Part shown: positions 25,620-33,703 of the stretch, in pieces
Numbering within the stretch: the stretch's first letter is position 1
How the letters are laid out: every line of letters starts with the position of its first letter
Source of the DNA: Ruminococcus sp.
GTDB taxonomy: Bacteria; Bacillota; Clostridia; Oscillospirales; Ruminococcaceae
NCBI GenBank assembly: GCA_021201755.1
Contig: JAJQEI010000022.1
Coordinates: 1-33,703 of the forward strand
Direction: 5' to 3'
DNA: 33,703 nucleotides
Program-made: the position numbers and the translations under genes
Notes under the pieces: generated by a model
Told to the model about the DNA's origin: nothing
Database searches by the model: none
The model's input: the letters and a program-made list of their open reading frames with translations, nothing else

Positions 25620-26712
25620 AGGAAAAACCTCCATAAATTTGTTTTCGTTCTGGTTTCGTGCAAAGTGCCACTTCTGGCACAAGGGGACAGCCGCCCATGC
25701 AGAATTCCCGTTCTGGGCAATCGGGACAGGACTTGCACCTACTGTGCCGAAACGCCTCAAATTGCGGACTGTTCCAGACTTCCCGAATCGTCTTGCCACG
25801 CAGCGAAACGCCATAGTGTTCTGCACGGTCGAAGCTGCATGGACTCATTACCATTTCGCTGAAGATATAGCAAGAATATCGTCCGCCCTCACAGGTGTCA
25901 AGCGTCATTTTGCTGATGTTCGGGCAATAGTTCATAATCATCGGTACGCTGCACGAATCGAAGCCGATCTTGAACGGCTGCTCTCGATGGTTCACAAGAT
26001 CACAAAAATCACGTAAATAAGGGTTATCCGGCAAAATCATATTCTCCCGCTGACCTTGTCCGATGGGTTTGTGCATCAGGAAAATCACCGCATTGATGCC
26101 ATCTGCAAAACCCTTTCTGGAAAGACGTTCCATCGCTTCTGCAATGCTGTTCTTCGACAAAACATAGTGAATATTCGTGCGACAACCTGCGTACAAGAAA
26201 CACCGAATCGCTTGCTCGGTATACTTGCTGCGATACCAGCTAACCGCCACAGCATCGCAATATTCTTTCGTAAGCTGTACTTGCTTCTCCGTCATGCTAA
26301 AGCCGGATGTAGTGTAATTTGGAACGAGGTCATTTTCCTGGCAGATTTGCAAAATGTGTTCAAATTGCGGATGCTGGTTCGGGTCACCTCTGCCACCGAG
26401 CGCAAGCTGATTCGATAAATGCCGACATTGTTTCGCAATGCTTTCGAAATCCTCGACTGTCATGTCCGGCTTTCGCACGGAATAGCCACTTTGATAGCAC
26501 TGAATGCCGGCGACCTTGCACAAGCTGCTTTCGCCGTGCTTGCAGTGTCCCATAATCCCCACATCAATCAAGTGCGGATAAGAAGCCATAAACGGGTCGG
26601 CTCCGGTGTCTTTGCCGTTTTCGTCCAGCACGCCGGTACGCATATAGAAGCCGGTTTTGGTGTCAAAGTAGTATTGGAAGTGGTATTTCTTGTCATGTAT
26701 TGCGTAGCGCAT
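25609..26712 (-). CDS. Radical SAM/SPASM-like protein with unusual cysteine spacing
   Basis: This 367-aa protein starts at ATG 26712 after GAGGTGG. The probable Fe-S site is Cys57-x7-Cys65-x6-Cys72 (GHCKHGESSLCKVAGIQCYQ) instead of CxxxCxxC. A SAM-binding glycine motif follows (ALGGRGDP, 106-111), then TTSGFSMTE and AVAVSWYRS beta-barrel segments. The C-terminal half holds Cys at 254, 263, 274, 281, 292, 326, 329, 332, 338, 342 and 351 (CKSCPDCPEREFCMGGCPL), a SPASM-like auxiliary cluster region. Such enzymes modify peptides or proteins by radical chemistry. It lies downstream of the LRR fusion gene and overlaps its likely substrate. GC content looks higher than in the flanks, suggesting separate origin. 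Intact. Confidence 0.85.
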   Translation of the reverse strand: MRYAIHDKKYHFQYYFDTKTGFYMRTGVLDENGKDTGADPFMASYPHLIDVGIMGHCKHGESSLCKVAGIQCYQSGYSVRKPDMTVEDFESIAKQCRHLSNQLALGGRGDPNQHPQFEHILQICQENDLVPNYTTSGFSMTEKQVQLTKEYCDAVAVSWYRSKYTEQAIRCFLYAGCRTNIHYVLSKNSIAEAMERLSRKGFADGINAVIFLMHKPIGQGQRENMILPDNPYLRDFCDLVNHREQPFKIGFDSCSVPMIMNYCPNISKMTLDTCEGGRYSCYIFSEMVMSPCSFDRAEHYGVSLRGKTIREVWNSPQFEAFRHSRCKSCPDCPEREFCMGGCPLVPEVALCTKPERKQIYGGFSYEN

Positions 26713-26721
26713 TAAACCACC

Positions 26722-27575
26722 TCAGTGTGGAAAAAGTGTTTTCTTCTTTTCTTTGTAGTAGGCATAAATAATGTCGTTTTTTTGCTCCATTAGTTGCCTT
26801 AATTCTTCTTTTTCTTTTTCTTTCTGTTATTTTAATCTTTTTAAAATGGTATCTGAGGCTTCAATAAATGCAGAAGTTTCATCAAATGCACCTACACCAA
26901 TTTCCGTTATGCTGTCTGGAATCGTAATAGACTTTAAAGATTCACATTTATAGAAAGAATATTCTCCAATTTTTTTACACCATCTTCAATTGTGACGGAA
27001 ATTAAAGAACTGCAGCTGTGGAAGGCCACCTCTTCAATTTCTGTTACACTTCCTGGAATCGTAATGGATATCAAAGATTTGCACTTGCAAAAAGCTATCC
27101 TTCCAATTTTTTTCACACTACTCGGGATCGTAATAGAGGTCAAGGATGAACATCTGCCAAAAGCCCACTCTCCAATTTCTGTCACACTCTCCGGAATTAT
27201 GATGGAGGTTAGGGATGAACAGTAGGCGAAAGCACGCCATCCAATTTTTGTCACACCTTGTATACTGGGCAGCTGCTTCATCAATAAGGTGAATTGTTCA
27301 AGCAGTGCATCCATTTTCTCTTGCAATGCATCTGCGGCTATACAAGATAATTGGTCTTTTTCCAACGCCTCTTGAAATAAAATGTACACTTTGATTAAGT
27401 GCTTTGCGATTTCCTGACCAGATGCTAGTACAATTACCTTTTCCTTTGAAAGTGCCATTGTACGAACATAATCACTGGTAGATAAGCCAGCATCTTTCGC
27501 ATCTTTTTCAATGGATTCTTTTTCAGACGCCGATAAACGCACATTTAATGTTTTATCCTTCTTATTCTTCGATAT
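26722..27575 (-). pseudogene. MobC-like/BspA leucine-rich-repeat fusion, three lesions
   Basis: The N-terminus (KDKTLNVRLSASEKESIEKD, then LSTSDYVRTMAL) is the ribbon-helix-helix of MobC-type relaxosome proteins. A helical part follows, then five to six BspA-type LRRs (TEIGEWAFGRCSSLTSITIP pattern). Three defects are visible. The likely start reads ATA at 27575-27573, placed correctly after GGCGGTG (ATG to ATA). A T7 run at 26970-26976 shifts the frame, after which the LRRs resume (GEYSFYKCESLKSITIP). TAA at 26829-26827 interrupts a charged helix (ILKRLK-stop-QKEKEKEELRQLMEQ) that runs on to TGA 26724-26722, just before the radical SAM start. A GTG start at 27542 would omit the DNA-binding strand. 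Confidence 0.7.
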
Positions 27576-27576
27576 A

Positions 27577-28947
27577 TCAGATCACCGCCTTTTCGTCCTC
27601 ATTGTCTGTATTTAGGATGGCTGGATTGAGAGAAAGTCCACAAAAACCATTGACCATCTTATCTCTCTGTTTTACTTTTTTGTAGTGTATCTGTTTATCG
27701 TATTTGCGCACTTTCTCATAAAATTTATTCCTGCCAATCACTGTCAAACCGTTGCTATAACACCAATCACAATAAACTGCATATAGTTTCGTAGAAGATA
27801 CCTGACTGTCCTTTTTCAGATTACAATTTTCTGTAAGAAAATCTTCAACAGTGTGTAGTTCTAAACGCTGGAATTGCAGCAGTTCCTTTGCTTCATCCGA
27901 CATACAGAAATCATAATTAGAAGCAATTAAATCTTTGAGATGGTCTACGATCATTGAGAAAATCGCATCTTTTTCTTCAATTAGCTTTCTGTCTAAATCG
28001 AAATCAAGCTTTTCTTCCGGTATTTTTTTGGTGAATGGCAATAGAACTAATCTGTCGTAAATCGCATCATTCGGATGAGAAAAGTGCAGTTCTTCATTGG
28101 AAGCGAAGGCAAATTTCAACGTAGGCAAAAAATCAATGCTGTTTTCATAAAGATTTCTGCCGGTGGTTTTTTCACAAGAGATTAAACTCTTAAAGCTTTC
28201 TTCATGTCTCATGGGAGCACTACTGCTATCACAGGAAATATTGATCCGTTTTCCGATGTACTTCGCTTTGAATTGTTCGCTTGTCATTTTGTGAAATGGC
28301 TCATGGGAAATAAAGGAGTCGCCAACGGCTTCTTTAATTAAGTTAAGCTATGTTGACTTTCCGGTCTTTCCTAACCCAAATAAGAGAAATGCTTTACGTC
28401 CTTTCGTTAATGAGGAAATACAATAACCGGTAGAGCGTAGTAAACACTCTAAATTTTCTTCACCGATGCTGTGTTTCACATACGATTTGAATGCAGGCGT
28501 ATTTTTTAGTGTGATATTCTCCTTGTAAGAAAAATTTAAGACATAATCGAATTGGTAAGATAAATCACTCTTTAAAAGCTCCTTTTTCTGAATATCATAT
28601 ACGCCGTTTTTCAAATTTAAGAGATGCTGTGTTTTGAAAAAATCAGCTCTAATATCACGTTGTAAATCCGTACTGTGAGACAAACGCTTATAGCACTCTG
28701 TAATCACAGCACTTGGTACACGTAATTGTGCAGATGGGGACAATAATTGCTGTAATACAATTTTCCCCTCTTCATCCGTCAGCCTTTGATAATAGGAGTC
28801 ACATTTCATATAGGGATTTCCATCATCAAATACGAGAATTCCAAATTTGGACATCTCCTCTGTTAACTGATTTGTCAGCTTATTGTCATCTGGTTTATCG
28901 ATTTTTTCGATTTTATCCAAATGCTTTTTGATTTCTTGAATCGTCAT
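27577..28947 (-). pseudogene. P4-type phage/plasmid primase-helicase, in-frame TAG after Walker A
   Basis: ATG 28947 overlaps the integrase stop. The frame of 457 codons ends in TGA 27579-27577. The first 199 codons include a D5-N-like region (LNLKNGVYDIQKKELL) and the Walker A FGLGKTGKST. TAG at 28350-28348 follows directly, and the frame continues as LNLIKEAVGDSFISHEPFHK, then RINISCDSS, KFAFASNEELHF (sensor/arginine region) and a winged-helix-like C-terminus. The residue after GKS[TV] in SF3 helicases is usually bulky (Trp, Phe, Leu), so TGG to TAG is a simple origin. The intact enzyme would start replication of the integrative element. Broken unless read through. Confidence 0.8.
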
Positions 28948-30173
28948 AAAGAACCTCCTGCTCGTAAAATGGATGTGTTTTCTCTCATATGGGACATAGC
29001 CAAATATTCTCCAACCAAATCTGTATGTACGTAAGTACGTGCGGTAAAGTCGGTGCTATAATGTCCCAATAAGCTGCTGATATGCTTTAAATCCATGCCA
29101 CACTGTAAAGATTGTGAAGCAAAAGTATGACGCAGCATATGCGGTGTAATCTTTCTGGATAAGCCGGCTTTTTCTACCATATGGGTAAAGCATTTGCGAA
29201 AAGTCGTTGGATCGATCCATTTACCCAATTCGTTACAAATAATATGAGGATTTTTCTCATATAGTCCACTGCATTTCGATGAAAGCAGTTTTTGATTGGA
29301 TATGTGCTGTTCTAATATATCTCTTACTTCTGGCAAGAGTGGAATCTTCCGAATCGAATGGTTAGTTTTCGGTGCGGATACACGAAGAATTGTCTTATTC
29401 GAACCAGACGTTTTCTTGTAGTCTGTGACTCTTTGTAAGCTTTTTTGAATGTTGAGGTATGCAATGTCACTTTCATATTGCAAATCATCATGCTGAAGTG
29501 CTAGAAGCTTACCGATACGAATACCAGTAAATAACATTAGAATCACACCAATCGACCAGTACTCACCTTGACAAGCACAAAGCAAACGATGCTGCTCTGA
29601 TTTTGAGAGGAAACATGCTTCTTGAGGAGAAGCTTTTGACTGAGTAATATAATTCGCAGGATTGGATGCAATGTATTGATTGCCGACCGCTTGCTTTAAA
29701 GCTTTATAAATCATTTGAAATATGTTGCGAATGGTTTTAGAACTTAAGCCACCTGAACCATTAAGCTTGCCGTTCTGTTGTAAATAGACTACAAAATCTT
29801 GTAAATCGTTGGTTGTTAGGTCTTTTAGTACAACACGGGAGATCTTGTGGTGACAAATATGCTTTTCGATATATGTCGTATAATTCATTCGAGTACTGTC
29901 CCGAATATTAATGCAGTAACTTGTAAGCCACTTGCGAAGCCAATCTAAAAATGTTAGATTGGGGTTTAAGACAGATATTCCTTTCATTTTTTGGATACGC
30001 ACAGTTGTAATCCAAGCAGTGCATTCTTTTCTAGTTTTCGCATAGTGGTATTCTCTTTTCCGTTCACCGGTTGGTAGCGTATTCCAGATGGATGCTTGCC
30101 ATCTGTCATCTTTTCTGTGAACGACGCTACCCTCGCCATTGCCATTTTTTTCTCGCCATTTGAACTTTATCAC
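28944..30173 (-). CDS. int: Tyrosine recombinase/integrase
   Basis: This 409-aa protein probably uses GTG 30173 (no in-frame ATG nearby). An N-terminal AP2-like arm-binding part (GEGSVVHRKDDRWQASIW) is followed by a SAM-like core-binding domain (about 72-165) and a catalytic domain. Visible catalytic residues are Arg219 (TGIRIGKLLAL), Lys269 (APKTNHSIRKIPL), His345 and Arg348 (PHMLRHTFAS), His371 (LLGHYS) and Tyr381 (ARTYVH). Residue 222 is Lys where the family nearly always has Glu (GIRIGE), which may weaken activity. It starts the - strand operon and would integrate and excise the element. Close in type to Tn916-family integrases. Confidence 0.9.
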   Translation of the reverse strand: MIKFKWREKNGNGEGSVVHRKDDRWQASIWNTLPTGERKREYHYAKTRKECTAWITTVRIQKMKGISVLNPNLTFLDWLRKWLTSYCINIRDSTRMNYTTYIEKHICHHKISRVVLKDLTTNDLQDFVVYLQQNGKLNGSGGLSSKTIRNIFQMIYKALKQAVGNQYIASNPANYITQSKASPQEACFLSKSEQHRLLCACQGEYWSIGVILMLFTGIRIGKLLALQHDDLQYESDIAYLNIQKSLQRVTDYKKTSGSNKTILRVSAPKTNHSIRKIPLLPEVRDILEQHISNQKLLSSKCSGLYEKNPHIICNELGKWIDPTTFRKCFTHMVEKAGLSRKITPHMLRHTFASQSLQCGMDLKHISSLLGHYSTDFTARTYVHTDLVGEYLAMSHMRENTSILRAGGSL

Positions 30174-30186
30174 CTTTCACTGTTGA

Positions 30187-31045
30187 AGTAATTTTTTTGA
30201 TTCACTCCGGATATACTCTGCATATGCAGCCAATTTTCCATTTATATTCAATGCAGATACAGATGCTGATGAAGAAGATTTAAAAGAGAGTAATACCATT
30301 ATTTCACTTAACATCGAAGGAATTAAAGAGCAAGCTCTCGATATTTTCTATATTGCCAAATGGCTTCCACTGCCAAATAATAAAAACGAAAGATCAGCAT
30401 CTTCCTTTATTGGGACGAACAATGATAGTGATGTAAGTTTTAGAATTTTGGTTTATGACCCAGAAATCGATGATTTAGATCAGACTCCCTTTTGTCTCAA
30501 TTATATATACGTACCATGGAATATTCCTTCTTGTTATGGCTTTCCATTTACAGATTTCAAATCTACCGGTTTCCTATCTTACAATTATCATAAAAAAGGC
30601 ATTATGCAACTTGTTGATAAGCAAATTGAATATTGGTGTAGCATGAAATCAATAGAAAAAAATATTATTTGATAATATCTCTGAAGAACAGTTAGAAGGA
30701 ATAAGAAATCAAGTGGCAAATGAACTGTTTGTAGAGGATGTTCGCCGTATCCATAGATACATAGGTGCAGAATATGAAAAAGTTTGTTTTGATGATTTGC
30801 GTGCTTATTATTCGAATTTGATGACTTTTATTATATCCGATTTGCGTTATTCCAGAAGAATCGACAGATCTCGATTGGCTGAGTTCTTTCATTTGTTACG
30901 TGAAGAACTTATCCCGTATTTAATTCGATTTGTGGAATTCAAGGAAATTATAAAATATTGTGGGAAATTCAAGAAATTTATGAATGACGAATACGACTCA
31001 AAAAATCAAACAGGCAATGGAGCAATATGTGGATACACTCCTTGA
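30187..31045 (+). pseudogene. Truncated, frameshifted unknown gene beside the integrase
   Basis: An open frame without any start begins after a TGA near 30184, just outside the integrase start. It reads SAYAANFPFIFNADTDADEE, then LVYDPEIDDLDQTPFCLNYI, and stops at 30672. Dropping one A from the A7 run at about 30657-30664 continues it (EKILFDNISEEQLEGIRNQ) into the frame that ends at 31045. No family is recognised; the first half looks like a compact alpha/beta domain and the second like helices. The missing 5' end directly at the integrase suggests that insertion of the element, or a later deletion, removed it. Confidence 0.5.
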
Positions 31046-31235
31046 TAAATGTAAAAAGCAATTATTAGAAACCACTTATAAAGGTGCTACTGAAGACGAG
31101 ATTGCATGGTTCGATGAACAGTTTGTTTATTTGCAGAAAAAATCTGATCCAGAGATTGATCTAGAGGATCGAAGATTAGACAGAATCGGCTATATATTGA
31201 GTGCCGGTGGATTAGTAAGCAAAACAGTAAAATAA
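30984..31235 (+). CDS. Small unknown helical protein
   Basis: This 83-aa frame starts at ATG 30984 and overlaps the end of the previous broken gene. It is helical and polar (MTNTTQKIKQAMEQYVDTLL, FDEQFVYLQKKSDPEIDLED) and ends SAGGLVSKTVK. It could be a separate coupled gene or the frameshifted tail of the upstream gene. No family is recognised. Confidence 0.45.
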   Translation: MTNTTQKIKQAMEQYVDTLLDKCKKQLLETTYKGATEDEIAWFDEQFVYLQKKSDPEIDLEDRRLDRIGYILSAGGLVSKTVK

Positions 31236-31400
31236 CGCATGGCTCGTGTATACATTTGCGAATCTTGCTGTATTTGTGTAGACAATTTTCATACGTATTA
31301 CACCAACTTTGCTGCCCATCATAGAAGATAAACAATGCTTACATTCCATTTTTCCGCTTTTCTAATTATTTTTCAAAAAGTTTACGCAAAAAAGAAAGCA

Positions 31401-31433
31401 CAGAGTAGGACTAGGTATCTACTCTGCGTTTTC
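31401..31433. terminator. Bidirectional hairpin terminator
   Basis: CAGAGTAG (31401-31408) pairs with CTACTCTG (31419-31426). CGTTTTCT follows on the + strand and a T-rich tract (TGCTTTCTTTTTT) on the - strand, so it can end both converging units. Confidence 0.7.
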
Positions 31434-31468
31434 TATTATTTCAGAAATAACTGCATTTGTGCCAATTC

Positions 31469-31700
31469 TTATACTTTCAGTGTCTCTGTTATATGGGCAT
31501 AGGTGTCGAGTGTAAATCCTACATTCGCATGACCTAGAATTTTAGACAATGTTTTTGGAGACAATTCCGGATTCTAATGCTCTAGTAGCAAAGGTATGCC
31601 GTAGTCCATGTACATTCGTTTCTCGAATATGATAACATTTGAGTAGGCTTTTGAAATGCAGCAAGTCAAAATCCCTGCCCAATCATTTTGGGCAGGGATT
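31469..31700 (-). pseudogene. C-terminal remnant of a second tyrosine integrase
   Basis: On the - strand, GRDFDLLHFKSLLKCYHIRE leads to VHGLRHTFATRALESGI (His-x-x-Arg box), then after a frameshift SPKTLSKILGHANVGFTLDT and YAHITETLKV to TAA 31471-31469. The catalytic His/Arg, LGH and Tyr are all present, but the N-terminal two thirds are gone and the frame changes near 31563-31570. It is a relic of a different element from the intact integrase, because the sequences differ (SKILGHANV against SSLLGHYST). Confidence 0.8.
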
Positions 31701-31703
31701 TTT
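31671..31703. terminator. Terminator of the SHOCT gene
   Basis: ATCCCTGCCC (31671-31680) pairs perfectly with GGGCAGGGAT (31690-31699). T-runs lie on both sides (TTTTG on +, TTTTGAC on -). It lies 22 bases beyond the - strand SHOCT gene stop. Confidence 0.85.
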
Positions 31704-31724
31704 GCAGAATGTTTTCAGTTTACA

Positions 31725-32414
31725 TTACAGTTTTTCCAAAAGTTCCTTACGTTTGGTATCGAATTCTTCCTGTGTAATCAAGCCGTTTTCCAACATTTTC
31801 TTGAGGGAGTCCAGCTTTTCCATGGTATCGTTTCCGGTGGGCTGTGCGGCTGCAGCTGTTGGCGCAAGCGCAGGATTGTGGAAGGTCTTTTTCTTGACCT
31901 CTTCAATTTTTTCCATGGCAACTTGGGCAAATTCATCGGCGTTTTGGACGTAGTGGAATTTGATAAGACCACGGTTGGAGCTGATGAGAAGTGTCTTGCC
32001 GCCACGGAGTTTGTCCATCAGCCTGTGGAAAACCATGACGTTGTCCAGATGGTCAAGGGGCAATTGTAGACTCTTTTTGCCGAATAGGGTTTTCAGCTGT
32101 CCTTTGATTTGTCCTTCTTCAAGGGTGAGGGTACAGCGTGAGGCGATGAATTTATTAATAAACAAAAAGCAGAAGCAAGACAGTGAGACACCAAATAAAA
32201 CAATACCCAAAATCAATGTTATAAGAAACACAATTTCCATAATTTCTTCAACATCACGATGTCTCCAAAAATAATCATAAGAATTCACGCATGCCCTCCA
32301 CATAACAACACAGATAAGTCCAATAATCACTGAAGCAATTAGCAATTTTGATGAATGCTTAATACTACGACGTGCAGCTTCAAATTCTCCTCGACAAATT
32401 ACATTATCATTCAT
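31725..32414 (-). CDS. Two-membrane-segment protein with PH-like and SHOCT domains
   Basis: This 229-aa protein starts at ATG 32414 (MNDNVICRGEFEAARRSIKH), with GGAG upstream; ATG 32426 overlaps the ribosome site. Two membrane segments lie at about 25-42 (LLIASVIIGLICVVMW) and 61-88 (IVFLITLILGIVLFGVSLSC). A bacterial PH-like domain follows (about 95-165; LTLEEGQIKGQLKTLFGKKS), then an Ala/Pro linker and a C-terminal SHOCT helix pair (EKLDSLKKMLENGLITQEEF). SHOCT domains often mediate oligomerisation; the overall function is unknown. It is a stand-alone gene, likely chromosomal cargo and not phage. Intact. Confidence 0.75.
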   Translation of the reverse strand: MNDNVICRGEFEAARRSIKHSSKLLIASVIIGLICVVMWRACVNSYDYFWRHRDVEEIMEIVFLITLILGIVLFGVSLSCFCFLFINKFIASRCTLTLEEGQIKGQLKTLFGKKSLQLPLDHLDNVMVFHRLMDKLRGGKTLLISSNRGLIKFHYVQNADEFAQVAMEKIEEVKKKTFHNPALAPTAAAAQPTGNDTMEKLDSLKKMLENGLITQEEFDTKRKELLEKL

Positions 32415-32426
32415 GATTTTCTCCAT

Positions 32427-32734
32427 TCCGGATAGCTGTTTTCACGCCACCCTCACAAAATTTCTGTAACCGCCGAATTTCCACATATCTTGTACAATCT
32501 GCACAAATCGACTGATTACAAGATTATTTTACACTACCAATGTGATAAAAAAAGGATGAAAATTAGGTGAAAATTGATTTCACAAAGGTGTTGATGAGCG
32601 ATTGGGAAGACGGCATAAATGCAGGTGCTTGGTTGGAAACGGGATCAAATAAGTGCAAAAAATGGAGTGGCTGTTATATCGTCACTCCTGACTGATGAAT
32701 TTATTATTGAGATTGTGGGTATGGATATGGTAGA
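32427..32734. other. Intergenic stretch with no convincing gene
   Basis: I see only a 42-codon + strand frame from GTG 32567 to TGA 32695 (MKIDFTKVLMSDWEDGINAG opening) with AAAGGATG upstream. It may be the start of a lost gene. The remainder is AT-rich with no strong hairpin. Confidence 0.4.
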
Positions 32735-33591
32735 TTATTCTTCTTCTAGCTTCACTCGGCACGCTTTATCACAAAATGCTACGCCGTATTTCAAAATCTT
32801 CTGGAAACAGTCATATTTCAGTTCCGCTTCGTATCTGTTTTTTTCAATTTGCTGTAACGCTTCCGCTCTAATACGAGCAGATCTGGACGGCCATCGCCGC
32901 TTTCCCGATTAGACTTCACGTCATATCCCTTAAAACCAACCAACAGTCCCGATAAAAAGCCGTGATAATAGTTTTCTTTACTGTCATAGTAGCTGATTGT
33001 TTCGTCAAACCACTGCATAATTGTGGTTTGATATATGGTCTGAACTTCCACATTTGGAATGACCAGTTCGGCATAAGTTAAGATATTTTTCTTGAGCAAA
33101 CGAATTGGTTTCAAGTATCCTGTAAAAAGTAAGAAACTCCAGATATAATCAGTGTTGATGTTGATATTACGGTAGGTGATGTCCTCATAAATCGGTTTCG
33201 TCAAGGATTTGCCATTCATGAGTGCTTCAATCTGATTGTGTGTTTCTTCGTTGCCGTTCACTACGAGTTCATGAATGATGTCGTTGGAACTGGTGTTGCT
33301 CCAGTAAGGCTGTAACAGTGAATTATGGTCTAATCTCGCATCTGATACAAAGTTAATAATATTCCACGGGTTGTAAATTTCCTTTTGCCCGAACAGATAT
33401 TCGTCATACCACTCTTTCATCTCGGGGAATCGATTAGAAATCCCGTAGTATTCTGTCGTTTCTCGCACTTCGTCTTCCGTAAAGCCGAAACAATCCTGGA
33501 AATCCAGCGTATTGATCGTGTTGACTTTTAGGTTGTTGAGTCCTGTAAAAATGATTTTATCAAAAATACTTGACACAAATTTCTCGAACAA
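32735..33591 (-). pseudogene. AAA-ATPase/PD-(D/E)XK nuclease-type protein, truncated and internally deleted
   Basis: The fragment begins at about 33591 without a proper start (TAA lies two codons upstream). It carries FTGLNNLKVNTINTLDFQDC, FGFTEDEV and EIYNPWNIINFV, typical of the common AAA-ATPase/PD-DEXK family after its ATPase domain. The nuclease domain begins with GYDVKSNRESGDGRPDLLVL, then loses the frame near 32890. The family tail resumes in another frame (ARIRAEALQQIEKNRYEAEL) and ends at TAA 32737-32735. The stretch between, which should hold the second acidic residue and Lys of the active site, is missing. The N-terminal Walker A domain is also absent, so it is a dead gene. Confidence 0.75.
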
Positions 33592-33703
33592 ATTTTAGGC
33601 AGCAAGGAAAGAGTTATCATAATAGAGACTTCTCTTGAGTGCCGGAGGAAGTCCGTTGTTGGCAGTGCAAATCCTCCTGTTTGCCCAATAGCTCATGAAA
33701 TAT

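Noticed and set aside
25152..25826. 224-aa version of the acidic protein beginning upstream at 25826
   Set aside because: The extra 69 residues lie in the wrong frame over the end of the radical SAM gene; the start at 25619 has GGAGG and begins the characteristic MKIRTDF segment.
25537..26715. + strand frames opposite the radical SAM gene
   Set aside because: They are shadows of a well-supported - strand gene with clear motifs and a good start.

Overview
The window is low-GC DNA with strong AGGAGG-type ribosome binding sites and gene families typical of Clostridia, most likely a gut Oscillospiraceae/Ruminococcus-like host. That placement is inferred from protein style and not proven. Most of the window is a tailed-phage (siphovirus) prophage. 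Several accessory or mobile modules follow it, and all of them show decay.

Layout. Positions 1-21300 (+ strand) form one late phage operon in canonical order: portal 3' end, fused prohead protease/major capsid protein, head-tail connector, tail terminator, major tail protein, two tail-assembly-chaperone-like genes, HK97 gp10-like protein, a giant tape measure (about 2522 codons), distal tail protein, tail lysin/Gp37-like protein, a baseplate/fibre protein, two rounds of holin-like genes, BppU-like and fibre proteins, an NlpC/P60-SH3 endolysin, then a strong terminator. Positions 21300-23260 are gene-poor and rich in hairpins. They hold a short ORF built from a 60-bp tandem repeat and an unrecognised 220-aa gene whose Shine-Dalgarno lies in a perfect inverted repeat. 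Positions 23262-25048 carry a small ORF and a frameshifted DUF927-type ATPase. Positions 25152-30173 (- strand) form an integrative element operon: tyrosine integrase, P4-type primase/helicase (broken by TAG), a MobC-like/BspA-LRR fusion (broken), an unusual radical SAM/SPASM protein, and a small acidic protein beginning MKIRTDFVTNSSSSSF. Positions 30184-33703 hold a truncated unknown gene, a second integrase remnant, an SHOCT/PH-like membrane protein and a nuclease-domain AAA-family remnant.

Decay. At least nine otherwise full-length genes or gene segments carry an in-frame stop (TGA, TAG or TAA) inside conserved sequence. Where I can recall the family pattern, the lost residue is Arg or Trp. 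One start codon appears to be ATA, and several frameshifts sit in A7/T7 runs. TGA and TAG also serve as ordinary stops in the same operon, so decay (probably transition-biased) fits better than code reassignment.

The most interesting intact system is the radical SAM/SPASM gene (non-canonical C-x7-C-x6-C cluster). It is translationally coupled to a Ser-tagged acidic protein, a possible maturase/substrate pair that entered on the integrative element.
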